This document shows positions 33,213 through 43,366 of a stretch of DNA of 64,000 bases, piece by piece. Both the position numbers and the translations under genes were made by a program. Where the stretch lies: contig CALKHR010000164.1 of assembly GCA_937988885.1 (NCBI GenBank), positions 1 to 64,000 on the forward strand. Reading direction: 5' to 3'. Numbering within the stretch: the first letter of the stretch is position 1; each line of letters starts with the position of its first letter. The notes under the pieces were generated by a model. That model had not been told where the DNA came from. It made no database searches and was given only the letters and a program-made list of their open reading frames with translations. The DNA is from an uncultured Roseiflexaceae bacterium (lineage in GTDB: Bacteria > Chloroflexota > Chloroflexia > Chloroflexales > Roseiflexaceae).

Positions 33213-35150
33213 CTATTTCAACTCAACCGTTCCGATCGCTTGGATGCTGCTGCCGGGCAATAAGCTGCGATGATCGGTGGCATAGCTACTCGGCAGACCC
33301 ACATTATGCCACCCGACCTCCCATGTGTAGCTGCCGGGCGACGCATTCGGGATCTCCACATCGAAGGTTTCCACGATCAATTGGTCGTTCTGCCACTCCC
33401 AAGCCGGATACAGCGCGTAGCTCGGCAAATGCACCAAACGGGAGTGCTCCACCCCTGCCAAGCGGCTCACCGCCACGAAACGACCGACCTCTCGCACATC
33501 GCCCGTCAAGCGCCACGTGAAGCTTGCTCGAATGCGTTGCGGGCCGATCTGCTCGAAGCTGTGCGACACCAGTGCGATCATCGGGCCGAACTCGTATTCG
33601 GCGGGTGCGCCATCATCGGGGCGCAGTTCCAGTTGATTGCGCAGGATCTGCTCAGCAGAGGCGTTGCGCTGAAAGAGCAGCAAGCCATCCTGCATCGCCG
33701 TCAGCCCGAAATTCGCATCCTGCAGCAGAATCCCGATCGCTGCGCGGTCGCCATCCAAGCCGCCGCCGTAGCCGCCCTCCAACGGCAGGTACAGGTCGAA
33801 CAGTGCATCGGCGATCGCGAACTCCACCGAATCGAGATGCTCCTTCAGGCGGCGCGGCCCCTCCGATTCATCGGGGTAACGGAGCAGGTACAGCGTTTGG
33901 CGGTTCGTCAGGTGTGGCGCAAGCTGATTAGAGGCCGCAATCGGCACATCGGGCAGCACATGCGTCTCGAGAAATGAATCCTTGATGCGATCGCGCGGCA
34001 CGATTCCATACGCCGAAGGATCGAGGCCCTGGCCCGGCAAACCAACCCAAAACAGCGGGTTCAGAGGCGTATCCACCAGCATCACCGTGAAGATCAACGT
34101 GATCGCCAGTGTGAGGCCCACATCGCCCCGCCAACTGCGCCCGCGCTTGCCTCGGGGACGGCTCGCCTGCCAGCGCTTGTGCAGCGCCGCACCGCTGATC
34201 GCCGCCATAATGATGAAGGGCACCACAACCGCATAGTGGTGATAGCGATAATCGTACACGCCGCCCGGGCCTGTCGAGATCAGCGCAGCGCCAGCCACTG
34301 GCAGCCCCGGCAACAGCCAACGCCAGCCACGCCAGATCAGCAGAATAGCGGGCACGAACACCACGATCGCGCTCAACACCCGATCTAGCAGCGTTGTGAA
34401 GATTTCGCCGAAGCGCCCAAAATACTGTCCGATGTAGCCGCTCACCCCTTGGCCCGGCACCTCGACTGCCATCGCAAATATCGGGCGGATCACGAAGAAC
34501 AGCAGCGCGCCGTACAGCACCGCGCTCCCCAGCGTGATAGCACCAATCCGTCGCTCGCCGCCCCACAGCATCAAGTACAGGCCGATACACGCCACTGGAA
34601 TCGCTAGATACACCTTGCACATCAGCACCAGCGCCGTCAGCACGCCGTAGCGCACCCACGCCTTCTGATCGAGCGCATCCAGCAAAAACAGCAGCAACGG
34701 CATCGCCAGCGTGTCGCCGTGGAAATCGAACAACACGCTCGTGAGCGCGGTGGGGAACAGCAAGTAGATCAGTGAGAGGCAACGGGCCGCGAAGCGATCG
34801 TTGAGATGTCGCATCGCCAAGCGATATACCGGGATGGCTCCCAGCGCGAACAGCACCGCTTGGATGATCAGCAACAGCTGAGGGTTGGGCCAAAATGCGT
34901 AGAGAGGCGCAATCAGCAGGTAGATCACCTCGGCATGCCCGGCTAGGCGGCTGAAGCTGCCATCGGCGCTAGTGTACACCAATGGCTCTCCTCGGCTGGC
35001 CGAGGCGATCGCCTGCGCCATATTGCCCAGATCGAGCATGCCGGTATTGTAGCCCTGATAATGGGCAATGCCCAGCCCTGCGGTCATGAGGGCAACGAGG
35101 AAGATCGCGATCCAAAGCACGCGATCCTGCAGAGACGATGCAGTGTTCAC
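33213..35150 (-). CDS. DUF2079 membrane protein
   Basis: The 645-residue protein has about ten to twelve membrane helices in the first 400 residues and an extracytoplasmic C-terminal domain of about 230 residues. The N-terminal motif YNTGMLDLGNMAQAI and LAGHAEVIYLLIAPLYAFWP are characteristic of DUF2079, a family related to GT-C glycosyltransferases. The acidic DLGN motif corresponds to the usual GT-C acidic site in the first loop (inference). It is the last gene of a minus-strand run with GT2, GT87 and GT4 genes, so transfer of a sugar from a polyprenyl carrier at the outer membrane face is likely. Confidence 0.88.
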   Translation of the reverse strand: MNTASSLQDRVLWIAIFLVALMTAGLGIAHYQGYNTGMLDLGNMAQAIASASRGEPLVYTSADGSFSRLAGHAEVIYLLIAPLYAFWPNPQLLLIIQAVLFALGAIPVYRLAMRHLNDRFAARCLSLIYLLFPTALTSVLFDFHGDTLAMPLLLFLLDALDQKAWVRYGVLTALVLMCKVYLAIPVACIGLYLMLWGGERRIGAITLGSAVLYGALLFFVIRPIFAMAVEVPGQGVSGYIGQYFGRFGEIFTTLLDRVLSAIVVFVPAILLIWRGWRWLLPGLPVAGAALISTGPGGVYDYRYHHYAVVVPFIIMAAISGAALHKRWQASRPRGKRGRSWRGDVGLTLAITLIFTVMLVDTPLNPLFWVGLPGQGLDPSAYGIVPRDRIKDSFLETHVLPDVPIAASNQLAPHLTNRQTLYLLRYPDESEGPRRLKEHLDSVEFAIADALFDLYLPLEGGYGGGLDGDRAAIGILLQDANFGLTAMQDGLLLFQRNASAEQILRNQLELRPDDGAPAEYEFGPMIALVSHSFEQIGPQRIRASFTWRLTGDVREVGRFVAVSRLAGVEHSRLVHLPSYALYPAWEWQNDQLIVETFDVEIPNASPGSYTWEVGWHNVGLPSSYATDHRSLLPGSSIQAIGTVELK

Positions 35151-35243
35151 AATCGGCTCCTCTGGCTGAGTGGCTACAACGAAAAGCTAGCTGGCAGCAA
35201 GGTGGCTGCCAGCGCCAGGAGTCTGATTGAGTGATGCGGGGCG

Positions 35244-36269
35244 CTAGCGCAGCGCTTCTTGATCTGGTGCGGCGTTCAGTTCCTCGCGCACCACGTAAAT
35301 CGCACGGTTATGGCCCTCGTAATAGACACGTGTCATCAACTCGCCGAGCAGGCCCATTCCCAAGAACTGCACGCCGATCACGATCAGCAACACCGCCAGC
35401 AACAGCAGTGGTCGATCGCCGATCGGGTGATGCAGAACCAATCGAATGTAGCTGAGATACAGGCCGATCAACGTGCCTAAGCCCAGGCTGGCCAGGCCCG
35501 CCGTACCGAACACCTGCATCGGGCGGGTCGAGTACGAGAGCAGGAAGCGCACGGTCATCAGATCGAGGATCACGCGCAGCGTGCGGCTGATGCCATACTT
35601 CGATTTGCCATATTGGCGTGCATAATGCCGCACTGGCAACTCGGCCACGGCGACGCCCTGCCAACTGGCAATCGCGGGGATAAACCGATGGAGCTCGCCG
35701 TACAGGCGGATGCCGCGCAGCACCTCGGTGCGGTACGCCTTTAGCGAACAGCCGTAGTCGTGCAGGCGCACGCCTGTTGACCACGAGATCAGGCCATTCG
35801 CGATCATCGAGGGCAAGCGTCGATTAAGGAACGGGTCCTTGCGGCGTTCGCGCCAGCCGCTTACCACATCGTAGCCTTCTTCCATCTTCGTGAGCAGCGC
35901 GCCGATATCTGCGGGATCATTCTGTAGATCGGCGTCGATTGTGATAATCACCTTGCCGCGCGCCCGATCAAACCCAGCCGAGAAAGCGGCTGTTTGGCCG
36001 AAGTTACGGCGGAAGCGCACCACATGCAGCCGCTTATCCGTCAACGCTAATTCGCGCAGCAACTCGAAGCTTCGATCTCGGCTCCCATCATCGACCGTAA
36101 TGATCTCATACTCGTGGCCAAGCTCCGTCAGCGCTGAAGTAAGGCGTTCGTACAGCGATGGAATGCTTTCTTCCTCGTTATAGATCGGGACAACGATCGA
36201 GAGGTAGGGCGTAAGCTCAGTTTGCTGGCGTGTCGCGTTGATCGGTTCCCAAGCAGTGGCAAGCTCCAT
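35244..36269 (-). CDS. GT2 family glycosyltransferase (polyprenyl-phosphate sugar transferase type)
   Basis: The 341-residue protein has a GT-A domain with LSIVVPIYNEEESIPSLYE, VDDGSRDRS and DADLQNDPADI (the DxD-like metal site), then two membrane helices near the C-terminus (about 240-265 and 278-300). This is the ArnC/GtrB/DPM-like layout that makes polyprenyl-phosphate-linked sugars on the cytoplasmic face. The neighbouring DUF2079 and GT87 proteins are typical users of such lipid-linked donors, so the three may form one pathway. It is 97 bases downstream of a GT87 gene. Confidence 0.92.
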   Translation of the reverse strand: MELATAWEPINATRQQTELTPYLSIVVPIYNEEESIPSLYERLTSALTELGHEYEIITVDDGSRDRSFELLRELALTDKRLHVVRFRRNFGQTAAFSAGFDRARGKVIITIDADLQNDPADIGALLTKMEEGYDVVSGWRERRKDPFLNRRLPSMIANGLISWSTGVRLHDYGCSLKAYRTEVLRGIRLYGELHRFIPAIASWQGVAVAELPVRHYARQYGKSKYGISRTLRVILDLMTVRFLLSYSTRPMQVFGTAGLASLGLGTLIGLYLSYIRLVLHHPIGDRPLLLLAVLLIVIGVQFLGMGLLGELMTRVYYEGHNRAIYVVREELNAAPDQEALR

Positions 36270-36366
36270 ACGTATCTATCCTATGTACCTTTGCAATAAG
36301 TGTATCGTTGATTTGTGGCCCCTATTGTACCCGATTGTACATCATCCTGAAACAGCCTCACCGAAT

Positions 36367-37350
36367 CTACGCAGTATCGGCATCCTGATGCTGTAAACGG
36401 CCACGCCAGGCCTGAAAGAGCCCGCGTGTCGAAGGTAAAACGCCGGCCAATAATCCGGTTGCACTAATCGTCTGCGTAAGCAGAATCAGCGTGTCGAATG
36501 TGCGCGGGCCGCTCACCAGCAGCGGAATGCACCAACTGAGTACCAACGGGTACCACGGCCAATCGTGACGCCAGCGGATCACCACAAACGCTATCCCGAC
36601 GATCGCATAGGGGATCGAAAGCGGGATGAGCAGTGTATTCAGCAGCAACAGCGCTCCAAACGGATCATCGCGGCCCGATCGCCACCAGAACCAAGCCGCC
36701 AACAAGCCGATCAAGATGCCAACTGGCGGCATGATCAGCGGCGAATGGGGTAGATCGGGGCCGTAGGCTTGCAACCCGGCCAACCACAGGCGATAGATCT
36801 CGGGTCCGCTGACCGCCAGAATACCCAGCCAGAGCAGCGCTGAGAGTCCTCCAAACGCGGCGAGCAACCGCCACCGTCTCTGCAGCAGCGCCTGCAACAG
36901 CAGCCATCCCACGGGCAGGGCCAACGTTTGGGGCTTCAAGATCACCAAGGCCAGCAGTACGCCCGTCAGCACATCGCGTTGGCGGTGGTAGGCGCGCTCG
37001 GCGAACATTAAGCCCACCAACACCAGCAAACTGATCTGGCCCAATTGCAAGCCCTGGCAGAGCGGCAACCAGAGCAGTAGCCAGAGCAGACCGCTGCGCT
37101 GGCTGGTTTTGCGCGTCCAATACTCGAACCCGATCACCGAGACGAGCAACATCAGGATGCCGCTGAGCATGAGCGGCAGCAGAGCGACTGGTGCGCCGAG
37201 CAGCAGGGTGGCGGGTGGATAGGCGAATGCGCCAGCAGGAAGCTCAATCCCGGTCGATTTCGTATATGGCCCATACGGGTCGCCGCCTGCGAGCCAATGC
37301 CGAATGCCGGAGAGAATCGTATCCCAATCGATCAGGATGTGCTCGTTCAT
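36367..37350 (-). CDS. GT87 (DUF2029) family membrane glycosyltransferase
   Basis: The 327-residue protein has about nine membrane helices. Its N-terminus carries DWDTILSGIRHWLAGGDPYGPY, the D...G.DPY motif of polyprenyl-phosphate-mannose-dependent GT87 enzymes. The start at 37350 overlaps the upstream gene's stop as ATGA, which implies translational coupling and rules out the longer frame to 37404. It is somewhat shorter than the family average (about 400). It belongs to the glycan operon. Confidence 0.85.
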   Translation of the reverse strand: MNEHILIDWDTILSGIRHWLAGGDPYGPYTKSTGIELPAGAFAYPPATLLLGAPVALLPLMLSGILMLLVSVIGFEYWTRKTSQRSGLLWLLLWLPLCQGLQLGQISLLVLVGLMFAERAYHRQRDVLTGVLLALVILKPQTLALPVGWLLLQALLQRRWRLLAAFGGLSALLWLGILAVSGPEIYRLWLAGLQAYGPDLPHSPLIMPPVGILIGLLAAWFWWRSGRDDPFGALLLLNTLLIPLSIPYAIVGIAFVVIRWRHDWPWYPLVLSWCIPLLVSGPRTFDTLILLTQTISATGLLAGVLPSTRGLFQAWRGRLQHQDADTA

Positions 37351-38549
37351 CGTTTTATCGCATACTGATAGGCCGCTTCGGCGGCGAGCGCCAGCCGATC
37401 CCAATTGTACGTCTCTGCCACTCGTCGTGCAGCCGCGGCACCGAGGTGACGGCGTAGTTCGGCATCATTCAAGAGGCGCAACACCGCCTGGGCAAATGCC
37501 GCAGGCTGATGCGGCGGCACCAGCAAGCCGCTCTCGCCCGCTTGCAGATACTCGTTCGCTTGGCCCACCTGGCTCGCCACGATCGGCAATCCGGCGGTCA
37601 TCAACTCCAGCAGCTTCGCAAGCCCTCGCGCGCGGTTGATCAGCGTATCGCTCATCGGCGCGAGGGCCACATCGGCTGCCGCTAGCAGCGTTGGAATCTG
37701 CTCCGGCTCGACCCATCCACGGTAGTCGATGGCCTCCGCGATGCCGCTGCGCTGAGCTAAGCGCAACAACTCCTGCTCCTCGCCGCGCTCGCCCTTCCCC
37801 ACCACCAACAACCGAGCGTGCGGCGCCTGGTTGAAGATCGCCACCAGCGCGCTGATCAGTTCGGGCAGCTCGAACTCCCAAAAGCGCGTGTAGAGTAACA
37901 GCAGCGGCGCATCGTTCAGCCCAAGCTGCTGTCGAGCCGCAGCGCGTTCGATCTGCGGTTGGCCGCTGGCCGCTAGGCCGTTCGGCAGGTGAAAGACCCG
38001 TTCGGGTGCCACACCGAAGCCCCACACCTGCGTTTCGAGCGTATGGCTTGCCACCGTCACCGCAGCGGCGCGGCGCGGCAGGTCGCGCTCTTGCCAGGCG
38101 AACACCGTTTTGGCGGGGCGCGGATACGGCAACAGATCGTTCCAACCGCCCCAGCCCTCCCAATCGTCGGTATCCACCACCAGTGGCACGTGAGGTAGCA
38201 GCATACGGCTCAGGAGTGCAGCCAAGCCGCTGTAGCCCTTTGGCTTGAACAGATGAATGATGGCGGGGCGCTCGGCCAGCGTGGCTCGCAGGAGCAACGC
38301 GACATACCCCAGATCGTTGAGCGGCCCGATGAGTTTGGGCAGCGGCGTGTGATAGACTGGAACACCACCATACACATCGCGGCGGCCTGCATCTTGTGGG
38401 TTGAGCACGGGCGGAGCAATAATCGTTGGCTGGTAGCCACGGCGCTTCAACGCCTGAGCGAGTGGGAGCATCCGCGCCAGCAACGTACCCTTTGGCCTAA
38501 TGCCAAAAGGCGCCAGCATCGCGATCGAACCAGTGATGGTGTGCGGCAT
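37347..38549 (-). CDS. GT4 family glycosyltransferase
   Basis: The 400-residue GT-B enzyme has an N-terminal acceptor domain (MLAPFGIRPKGTLLARMLPLA start region) and the C-terminal GT4 domain with LLLLYTRFWEFEL, LLVVGKGERGEEQEL and the nucleotide-sugar EX7E region around APMSDTLINRARGLAKLLELMTAG (Glu near residue 315). It is cytoplasmic and transfers an activated sugar to a glycan or lipid acceptor. Its first 50 bases overlap the end of the upstream GT87-like gene. An alternative start at 38519 would reduce the overlap to 23 bases. Confidence 0.9.
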   Translation of the reverse strand: MPHTITGSIAMLAPFGIRPKGTLLARMLPLAQALKRRGYQPTIIAPPVLNPQDAGRRDVYGGVPVYHTPLPKLIGPLNDLGYVALLLRATLAERPAIIHLFKPKGYSGLAALLSRMLLPHVPLVVDTDDWEGWGGWNDLLPYPRPAKTVFAWQERDLPRRAAAVTVASHTLETQVWGFGVAPERVFHLPNGLAASGQPQIERAAARQQLGLNDAPLLLLYTRFWEFELPELISALVAIFNQAPHARLLVVGKGERGEEQELLRLAQRSGIAEAIDYRGWVEPEQIPTLLAAADVALAPMSDTLINRARGLAKLLELMTAGLPIVASQVGQANEYLQAGESGLLVPPHQPAAFAQAVLRLLNDAELRRHLGAAAARRVAETYNWDRLALAAEAAYQYAIKR

Positions 38550-39588
38550 GATCGTTATCTTGTCGTTCCCTCTTGTGGCGCTGTTGTTCGCGCCAATGCC
38601 AGGTGGAGCAGAGAATCAGTGGGATAATCGTTGTTCCAATCAAAACCAACGCCGTATTTGGCAGGCCAAGCACGATCCCCAACCAAGAGAAAGCACTACC
38701 CACTACTGCTAATCGCCCTCCGATCGCGACCCAAACCAACAATAATGGTAGGAGCGCATAAGAGTCTGGGATGGGTATGAAAAGTGAGTGTAAAACGCCT
38801 AATCGCGTATACCAAGGCAAATGCCAGGAGACGATCAGTAAGAGCACTCCCCAAGGCCATAAATGAGCAGTGTATACGATGTGATTATAGCGCATAACAC
38901 TAGCAAGCCAATCACTGACCCAAGTGGGTTGTATCAAAAAACAGCTGCCCCACAGCACGAGGCTCCAAGCAGCGGCCCAGAGTAAGGCTCTACGATTACA
39001 CTGCCAAGCCCACAATACTCCAGCCAGCATAAAACAAAAACCGACTTGCGGCTTCATTGGCAACAAGGCGATACATATTCCCACCAACCAAGTCCGTTCA
39101 GTTTGCATTGAAAACAGCAGTAATACTGCAATAGCAAACCATACGAGTGTTACTTGTTTGAGCAGTACTGCATTAAATAACGGCATAAAACAGAGCGGCA
39201 ACAGCACTAGTTGTCGCCAGTTAGGGTTGAGACCGATAGCAGCGCTGGACCCTAATCCACCAACAAGAATCCAGGCAACAATTGCACCTGTTAATGGAAG
39301 TAACGAAAACGGTAGCATGCTAAAGGCTAGCGGGAGCGGGTATACATAACCAACAGCAGGATATGGGACCTTCCAGGTGGCAATAAATTCCGCAATGATC
39401 TCAGGACCATAGGGGTTCTGTCCATCTAAAATGGCCTTTCCTGCTCGATACGTTGGATAATAATCTGTGCCAATACCATCGATAGGATCCATAGAGATGT
39501 ACGCAACCACCCATCCTATCGACAGGGCCAAGAACAAGCCCATTTCAAGCCAAGTTGTTGTTTTTATCGAGCGAATTGTATCCAACAT
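38497..39588 (-). CDS. GT87-like membrane protein, first gene of the glycan operon
   Basis: The 363-residue protein has about nine to ten membrane helices and the motif DGIGTDYYPTYRAGKAILDGQNPYGPE near residues 36-62, the GT87/DUF2029 acidic and NPY motifs. It resembles the gene at 36367 but is more AT-rich than its neighbours. It likely uses a polyprenyl-linked sugar. It is preceded by a 133-base gap after the DUF11 protein gene. The final 18 codons overlap the GT4 gene. Confidence 0.85.
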   Translation of the reverse strand: MLDTIRSIKTTTWLEMGLFLALSIGWVVAYISMDPIDGIGTDYYPTYRAGKAILDGQNPYGPEIIAEFIATWKVPYPAVGYVYPLPLAFSMLPFSLLPLTGAIVAWILVGGLGSSAAIGLNPNWRQLVLLPLCFMPLFNAVLLKQVTLVWFAIAVLLLFSMQTERTWLVGICIALLPMKPQVGFCFMLAGVLWAWQCNRRALLWAAAWSLVLWGSCFLIQPTWVSDWLASVMRYNHIVYTAHLWPWGVLLLIVSWHLPWYTRLGVLHSLFIPIPDSYALLPLLLVWVAIGGRLAVVGSAFSWLGIVLGLPNTALVLIGTTIIPLILCSTWHWREQQRHKRERQDNDHAAHHHWFDRDAGAFWH

Positions 39589-39653
39589 ATCTAACTTCCG
39601 TTACTACATTGCTGGCTAAATACAATTATAAGTTGACATGGTATGACAAGCGC

Positions 39654-39721
39654 GAAGGGCATGTAAGAACACCTACACGCCCTTCTGAGTTTGCTAGCCA
39701 AGCCTTCTCACTGAGAGAAGG
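39654..39721 (-). terminator. Two hairpins after the DUF11 protein gene
   Basis: CCTTCTC (39703-39709) pairs with GAGAAGG (39715-39721), and GAAGGGCATGT (39654-39664) pairs with ACACGCCCTTC (39675-39685). Neither is followed by a strong uracil tract on the minus strand, so termination is likely but weak. Confidence 0.4.
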
Positions 39722-42700
39722 TTATGAGTTAACAAGGACCACAGGAAGCATCAGGTAGAGAATCTTCGTCACCGCCAACTCGATCGAGTTATAGGTTTGG
39801 TCGATCTCCACACCTCCACCCGTTGCTGTAACCGTATTGGTTGCGATCATTTCTGTATCGGGCACTCGGACATAGTACACAATCTCCACCAATCCAGGCT
39901 CGCTAGAGCTACTCATCGCCGGAACTTGCGGGATAGTCCACTTGAGCGTCTGCCCATTTTCCTCTGGTGCGGGGCTTTCATCATCAACGCCCTCGAACGT
40001 AAACCCTTCAGGCAGGACATTGATGATCTCCACATTTGTAAGCGGTGAACTGAGCGGATTCACCAGCATAATGCGGAACTGGATAACCGAGCCTATCTCT
40101 GCCAGATTCGGCCCGACCAAGGTGAGCGCAGGCGATGGAGGAATGATACGCACCTCACCACCTTCATCGGCGGGTGGGATAATACCAGTTGTACTTGTCG
40201 CATGGACATACGAATAGAACACACCGTATCCCGAGGCCGCCTTCACCTTAAATTCGAGCAAGATACGTCCAGGGGTGGCTCCTTGTTGCACTGGAAGCCG
40301 CAGATTTCTCCAAACTATCGGGTTCCCTAGAGATTCGGGTTGTGGACCATTCGTCATTTCGATAAACGAGAAACCGAGCGGGAGCGTCAGCGAGATCGCG
40401 ACGTTCTCGTAAATAATGTTGTTGTTATTAATGATCGAGAGACGATAGGTCAGTTCATCCCCAGGTTGTGGATTGGTGGGCGTTGTCTCGATGGTTGTAG
40501 AGATCTTATTTTCCACCACAACATCGCGGTACGCGTAGCAGTTGCCACTTTCTGTAACACCATTACAGACTAGATTGGGGAAGGGATTCCCGCCGAGCAC
40601 TTCAACGCCATTACGGTACGTTCCGATTAAGTGAGGCATTCGTGCTATATACTCGTATGTGTAAGTCGTTTTTGGCGGTACGCTTACATTCTCCCAACGT
40701 AACAACTGCTGCCCATTTGGCTGTGTTGTGACTGATGTTGGAGGAGTGCTGCCGGGGCTTGTCGCGACAAATGTGGTATGGATCGGCAGTGTGTCACTGA
40801 GCACCAACTGAGACACTGTTTGTGTTTCACTCTGGTTATTCACCTGAATAGTGAATCGCACCTGCTCACCCAAAGCAATAGTGCCTCGATTGACACTCTT
40901 CGTGATACGCATCTCAATGGCACTGACGCGTACACAGGTATCTGCACCTGTTAGGATGGAATATCCCTCGCCGATCGGCTCCATCCAGCCCCGATTACAA
41001 TAATCTCCAGCGCGGATACGAGTCCCATCAAGTGGTAACTCCACTGTGAAACGATAGGTCAACTTTCCATTGGCTGGTAGCAGAACCTCATCCCAGTAAA
41101 TAAACCCATTTTGATCGGGTATCACCGATTCGGGAGGCGGCCCCTCCAACATTTGCTTGAAGGTATAGAAGTTACCCGCTGGCTTTGTGAACCGATCCAT
41201 GGGCACGATCATTTGATCTTTGTTGATATGGCTCTCAAAGGTCAGCGTGAACTCCAGCAACCGATTCGAATCGTTAGGGTTCACCGAGTTTCGATCGACC
41301 GTCTTTGTTATACTCCAGGGAAAAGCAATACAAACCTGTGCACTATTGACCTCTCGCGCTTGGCTTCGTGAACTGTCTGGTTTTATGCGGTTATTCAAAC
41401 AGCGGCCTGGTAAACCACGCGCTGTCACCACAAAACGTAAAACGGTACGTCCTGGGTTTGCAGCGGAACCACCCGGTACAGTGAGATTATCCCACCTGAC
41501 AGTTGTAGAGCTCACGCTTGAGGGGTTCGGCCCACCATCGAGCATTTGTACGAAGACAAACGGGATATTGGAGTTAATTGGCAGCGTATCGACCAGCGAC
41601 ACATCGGTCATCGGTGTAGACGAGCGATTGCTGAGCTCTACCGTGTAAATAACATTCGTACCACTCAGCACTGCGGTTGACACATTCACCGTTTTGGTTG
41701 CTGACAGCAACGGTTCGACATTCGCTGTACCCTTGATGGTTTGGACACAGCCCATGGGCACATTCGCTGGCAACGACATCACTTGGGCGATCGCCTCGTT
41801 TGCATTGATGACAATACCCGCTGTGCTTTGTACAGTCAGTTGCTTACTGCCAGGTGATGCGAACGTACCTTGAGGAATCGTCACATTGCTCCAAGTGACC
41901 GAATTATCAACACTGTTGTAGACCCCTCCATCCCCACTGCTGGTGTAAGAGAAGGCGGATGGAAGGAACAGTTTAATGGTCACAGGGTTGAGTTGCGAAC
42001 TCCAATTGTTTTTCACCGTTACACGCCAAGTAACCGTCTCGCCAATATACACTCGGTTCGGCGAGGCCTGTACTTGCAGAACCACTGGTCGGAACAATTG
42101 AGTGCTGACAGACGCTCCCGAAATGGTATAGCGCTCGGTCGCCGACTTCATTGGGATTTCGTTGCTCGTAACGGCGTACTGGTTATTGTTGATATTGTTA
42201 CAATTGTTTGCAGCTAAATCGGTTCGAATACGAGCACTGAACCGGAGTTCGCGAGATTGATTCCTGTCGAGCCTGTCGATGGTCCAAGTGATGCGTGTGC
42301 GACCGTTCACGGTGCTAACAACGCCAGTAATATCATTAGTATTTATAGGAACAACGTTCGTTAACTGGTCTGGAACATCGTCGTAGATGACAACATTCGT
42401 TGCATCCTCAGCGTCGTCACGAATCTTACCTCCAGGCTGATCCTCTGGTGCTGTCGCATTACCGACTGTAATGGTATACACTAACTCATCACCTTGGAGT
42501 GCCTGAGTCTTGTCGACCGTTTTCTTCAGGTTGAAAATTGGCCCATGGACCAAAATACCCCATTGGTCGCTATTGAGCACAGTGGCCGTGCTAATGCTGT
42601 CATCCCGATACAGCGCAGCCGTATTACCTAACACCACAGCCGCCTTTTTTGTTTGCGGATAGACCGCCGGGTTAACGCGCACTGTGTAGTCGATCTTGCC

Positions 42701-43366
42701 ATACTGTTGGGGTGCAACGGTGCCTAACGCCCAAACGACCTTTCGGGCACCATAGTTGTTACCATTGGTATTCCCCGAAAGGGTTTTAATGAAAGGTTGC
42801 TGGCTTAATGTGCCCGTATAGGTAAACAGACATGTCGCAGGTGCGTTACTACAGCCGGTATAGGCTTGATTATTGCCAATGCTAGTTTCGAGCAACACAT
42901 TGTTGTAGGTCAAATTGCTCGTATTCGTAAAGTACATCGAATACGTCACACGCTCATCAGCATGGGCTTTCAGTTTCGAGACAATATTGATCTTAAAGGT
43001 GCCATCGGGTTGGGTGTCTGAGGGGCGCACCAAACTCGGCTCCACAGCATCGACGCTTGGTGTATCTGCGGTGGATTGTGCATCAAGTGTTGTAGGAGTT
43101 GCAGTCGGGACAAGTTGCTCAAGGCGTTCATCTTCAACTGTCACCTGCTGTTCATTCCAGGTACCATCCTCGTTTTTGACCACCACCTGCATGGAGGGCA
43201 TGTCTTGTGGCTCTACAACATCTTGAGGCTGCACAGTTGATTGGGGATCGTCGGAGCCATCCTGCGCCTGAACGGATGGACTGGTTGCCCCGCTAAAACT
43301 AACGAGGGATAGAAGGAGGATTGCCAATAATACATAATGCAACGCCTGAGATAATCGTAATCGCAT
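39722..43366 (-). CDS. Large secreted DUF11-repeat surface protein
   Basis: The 1214-residue protein has a signal peptide (RLRLSQALHYVLLAILLLSL region, residues 2-35), a Ser/Thr/Gln/Asp-rich linker (about 36-120) and about eight DUF11 immunoglobulin-like modules starting near residues 123, 265, 415, 555, 680, 810, 925 and 1060, each with the pattern ITKTVN...G..V.YTI.V.N.....V...D.LP. Such modules are found in adhesins and cell-wall proteins. It ends with a short hydrophobic tail (LYLMLPVVLVNS), without LPXTG. It lies upstream of the glycan operon on the same strand and could be its glycosylated product. The ATG follows AAGGAGTT. Confidence 0.9.
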   Translation of the reverse strand: MRLRLSQALHYVLLAILLLSLVSFSGATSPSVQAQDGSDDPQSTVQPQDVVEPQDMPSMQVVVKNEDGTWNEQQVTVEDERLEQLVPTATPTTLDAQSTADTPSVDAVEPSLVRPSDTQPDGTFKINIVSKLKAHADERVTYSMYFTNTSNLTYNNVLLETSIGNNQAYTGCSNAPATCLFTYTGTLSQQPFIKTLSGNTNGNNYGARKVVWALGTVAPQQYGKIDYTVRVNPAVYPQTKKAAVVLGNTAALYRDDSISTATVLNSDQWGILVHGPIFNLKKTVDKTQALQGDELVYTITVGNATAPEDQPGGKIRDDAEDATNVVIYDDVPDQLTNVVPINTNDITGVVSTVNGRTRITWTIDRLDRNQSRELRFSARIRTDLAANNCNNINNNQYAVTSNEIPMKSATERYTISGASVSTQLFRPVVLQVQASPNRVYIGETVTWRVTVKNNWSSQLNPVTIKLFLPSAFSYTSSGDGGVYNSVDNSVTWSNVTIPQGTFASPGSKQLTVQSTAGIVINANEAIAQVMSLPANVPMGCVQTIKGTANVEPLLSATKTVNVSTAVLSGTNVIYTVELSNRSSTPMTDVSLVDTLPINSNIPFVFVQMLDGGPNPSSVSSTTVRWDNLTVPGGSAANPGRTVLRFVVTARGLPGRCLNNRIKPDSSRSQAREVNSAQVCIAFPWSITKTVDRNSVNPNDSNRLLEFTLTFESHINKDQMIVPMDRFTKPAGNFYTFKQMLEGPPPESVIPDQNGFIYWDEVLLPANGKLTYRFTVELPLDGTRIRAGDYCNRGWMEPIGEGYSILTGADTCVRVSAIEMRITKSVNRGTIALGEQVRFTIQVNNQSETQTVSQLVLSDTLPIHTTFVATSPGSTPPTSVTTQPNGQQLLRWENVSVPPKTTYTYEYIARMPHLIGTYRNGVEVLGGNPFPNLVCNGVTESGNCYAYRDVVVENKISTTIETTPTNPQPGDELTYRLSIINNNNIIYENVAISLTLPLGFSFIEMTNGPQPESLGNPIVWRNLRLPVQQGATPGRILLEFKVKAASGYGVFYSYVHATSTTGIIPPADEGGEVRIIPPSPALTLVGPNLAEIGSVIQFRIMLVNPLSSPLTNVEIINVLPEGFTFEGVDDESPAPEENGQTLKWTIPQVPAMSSSSEPGLVEIVYYVRVPDTEMIATNTVTATGGGVEIDQTYNSIELAVTKILYLMLPVVLVNS

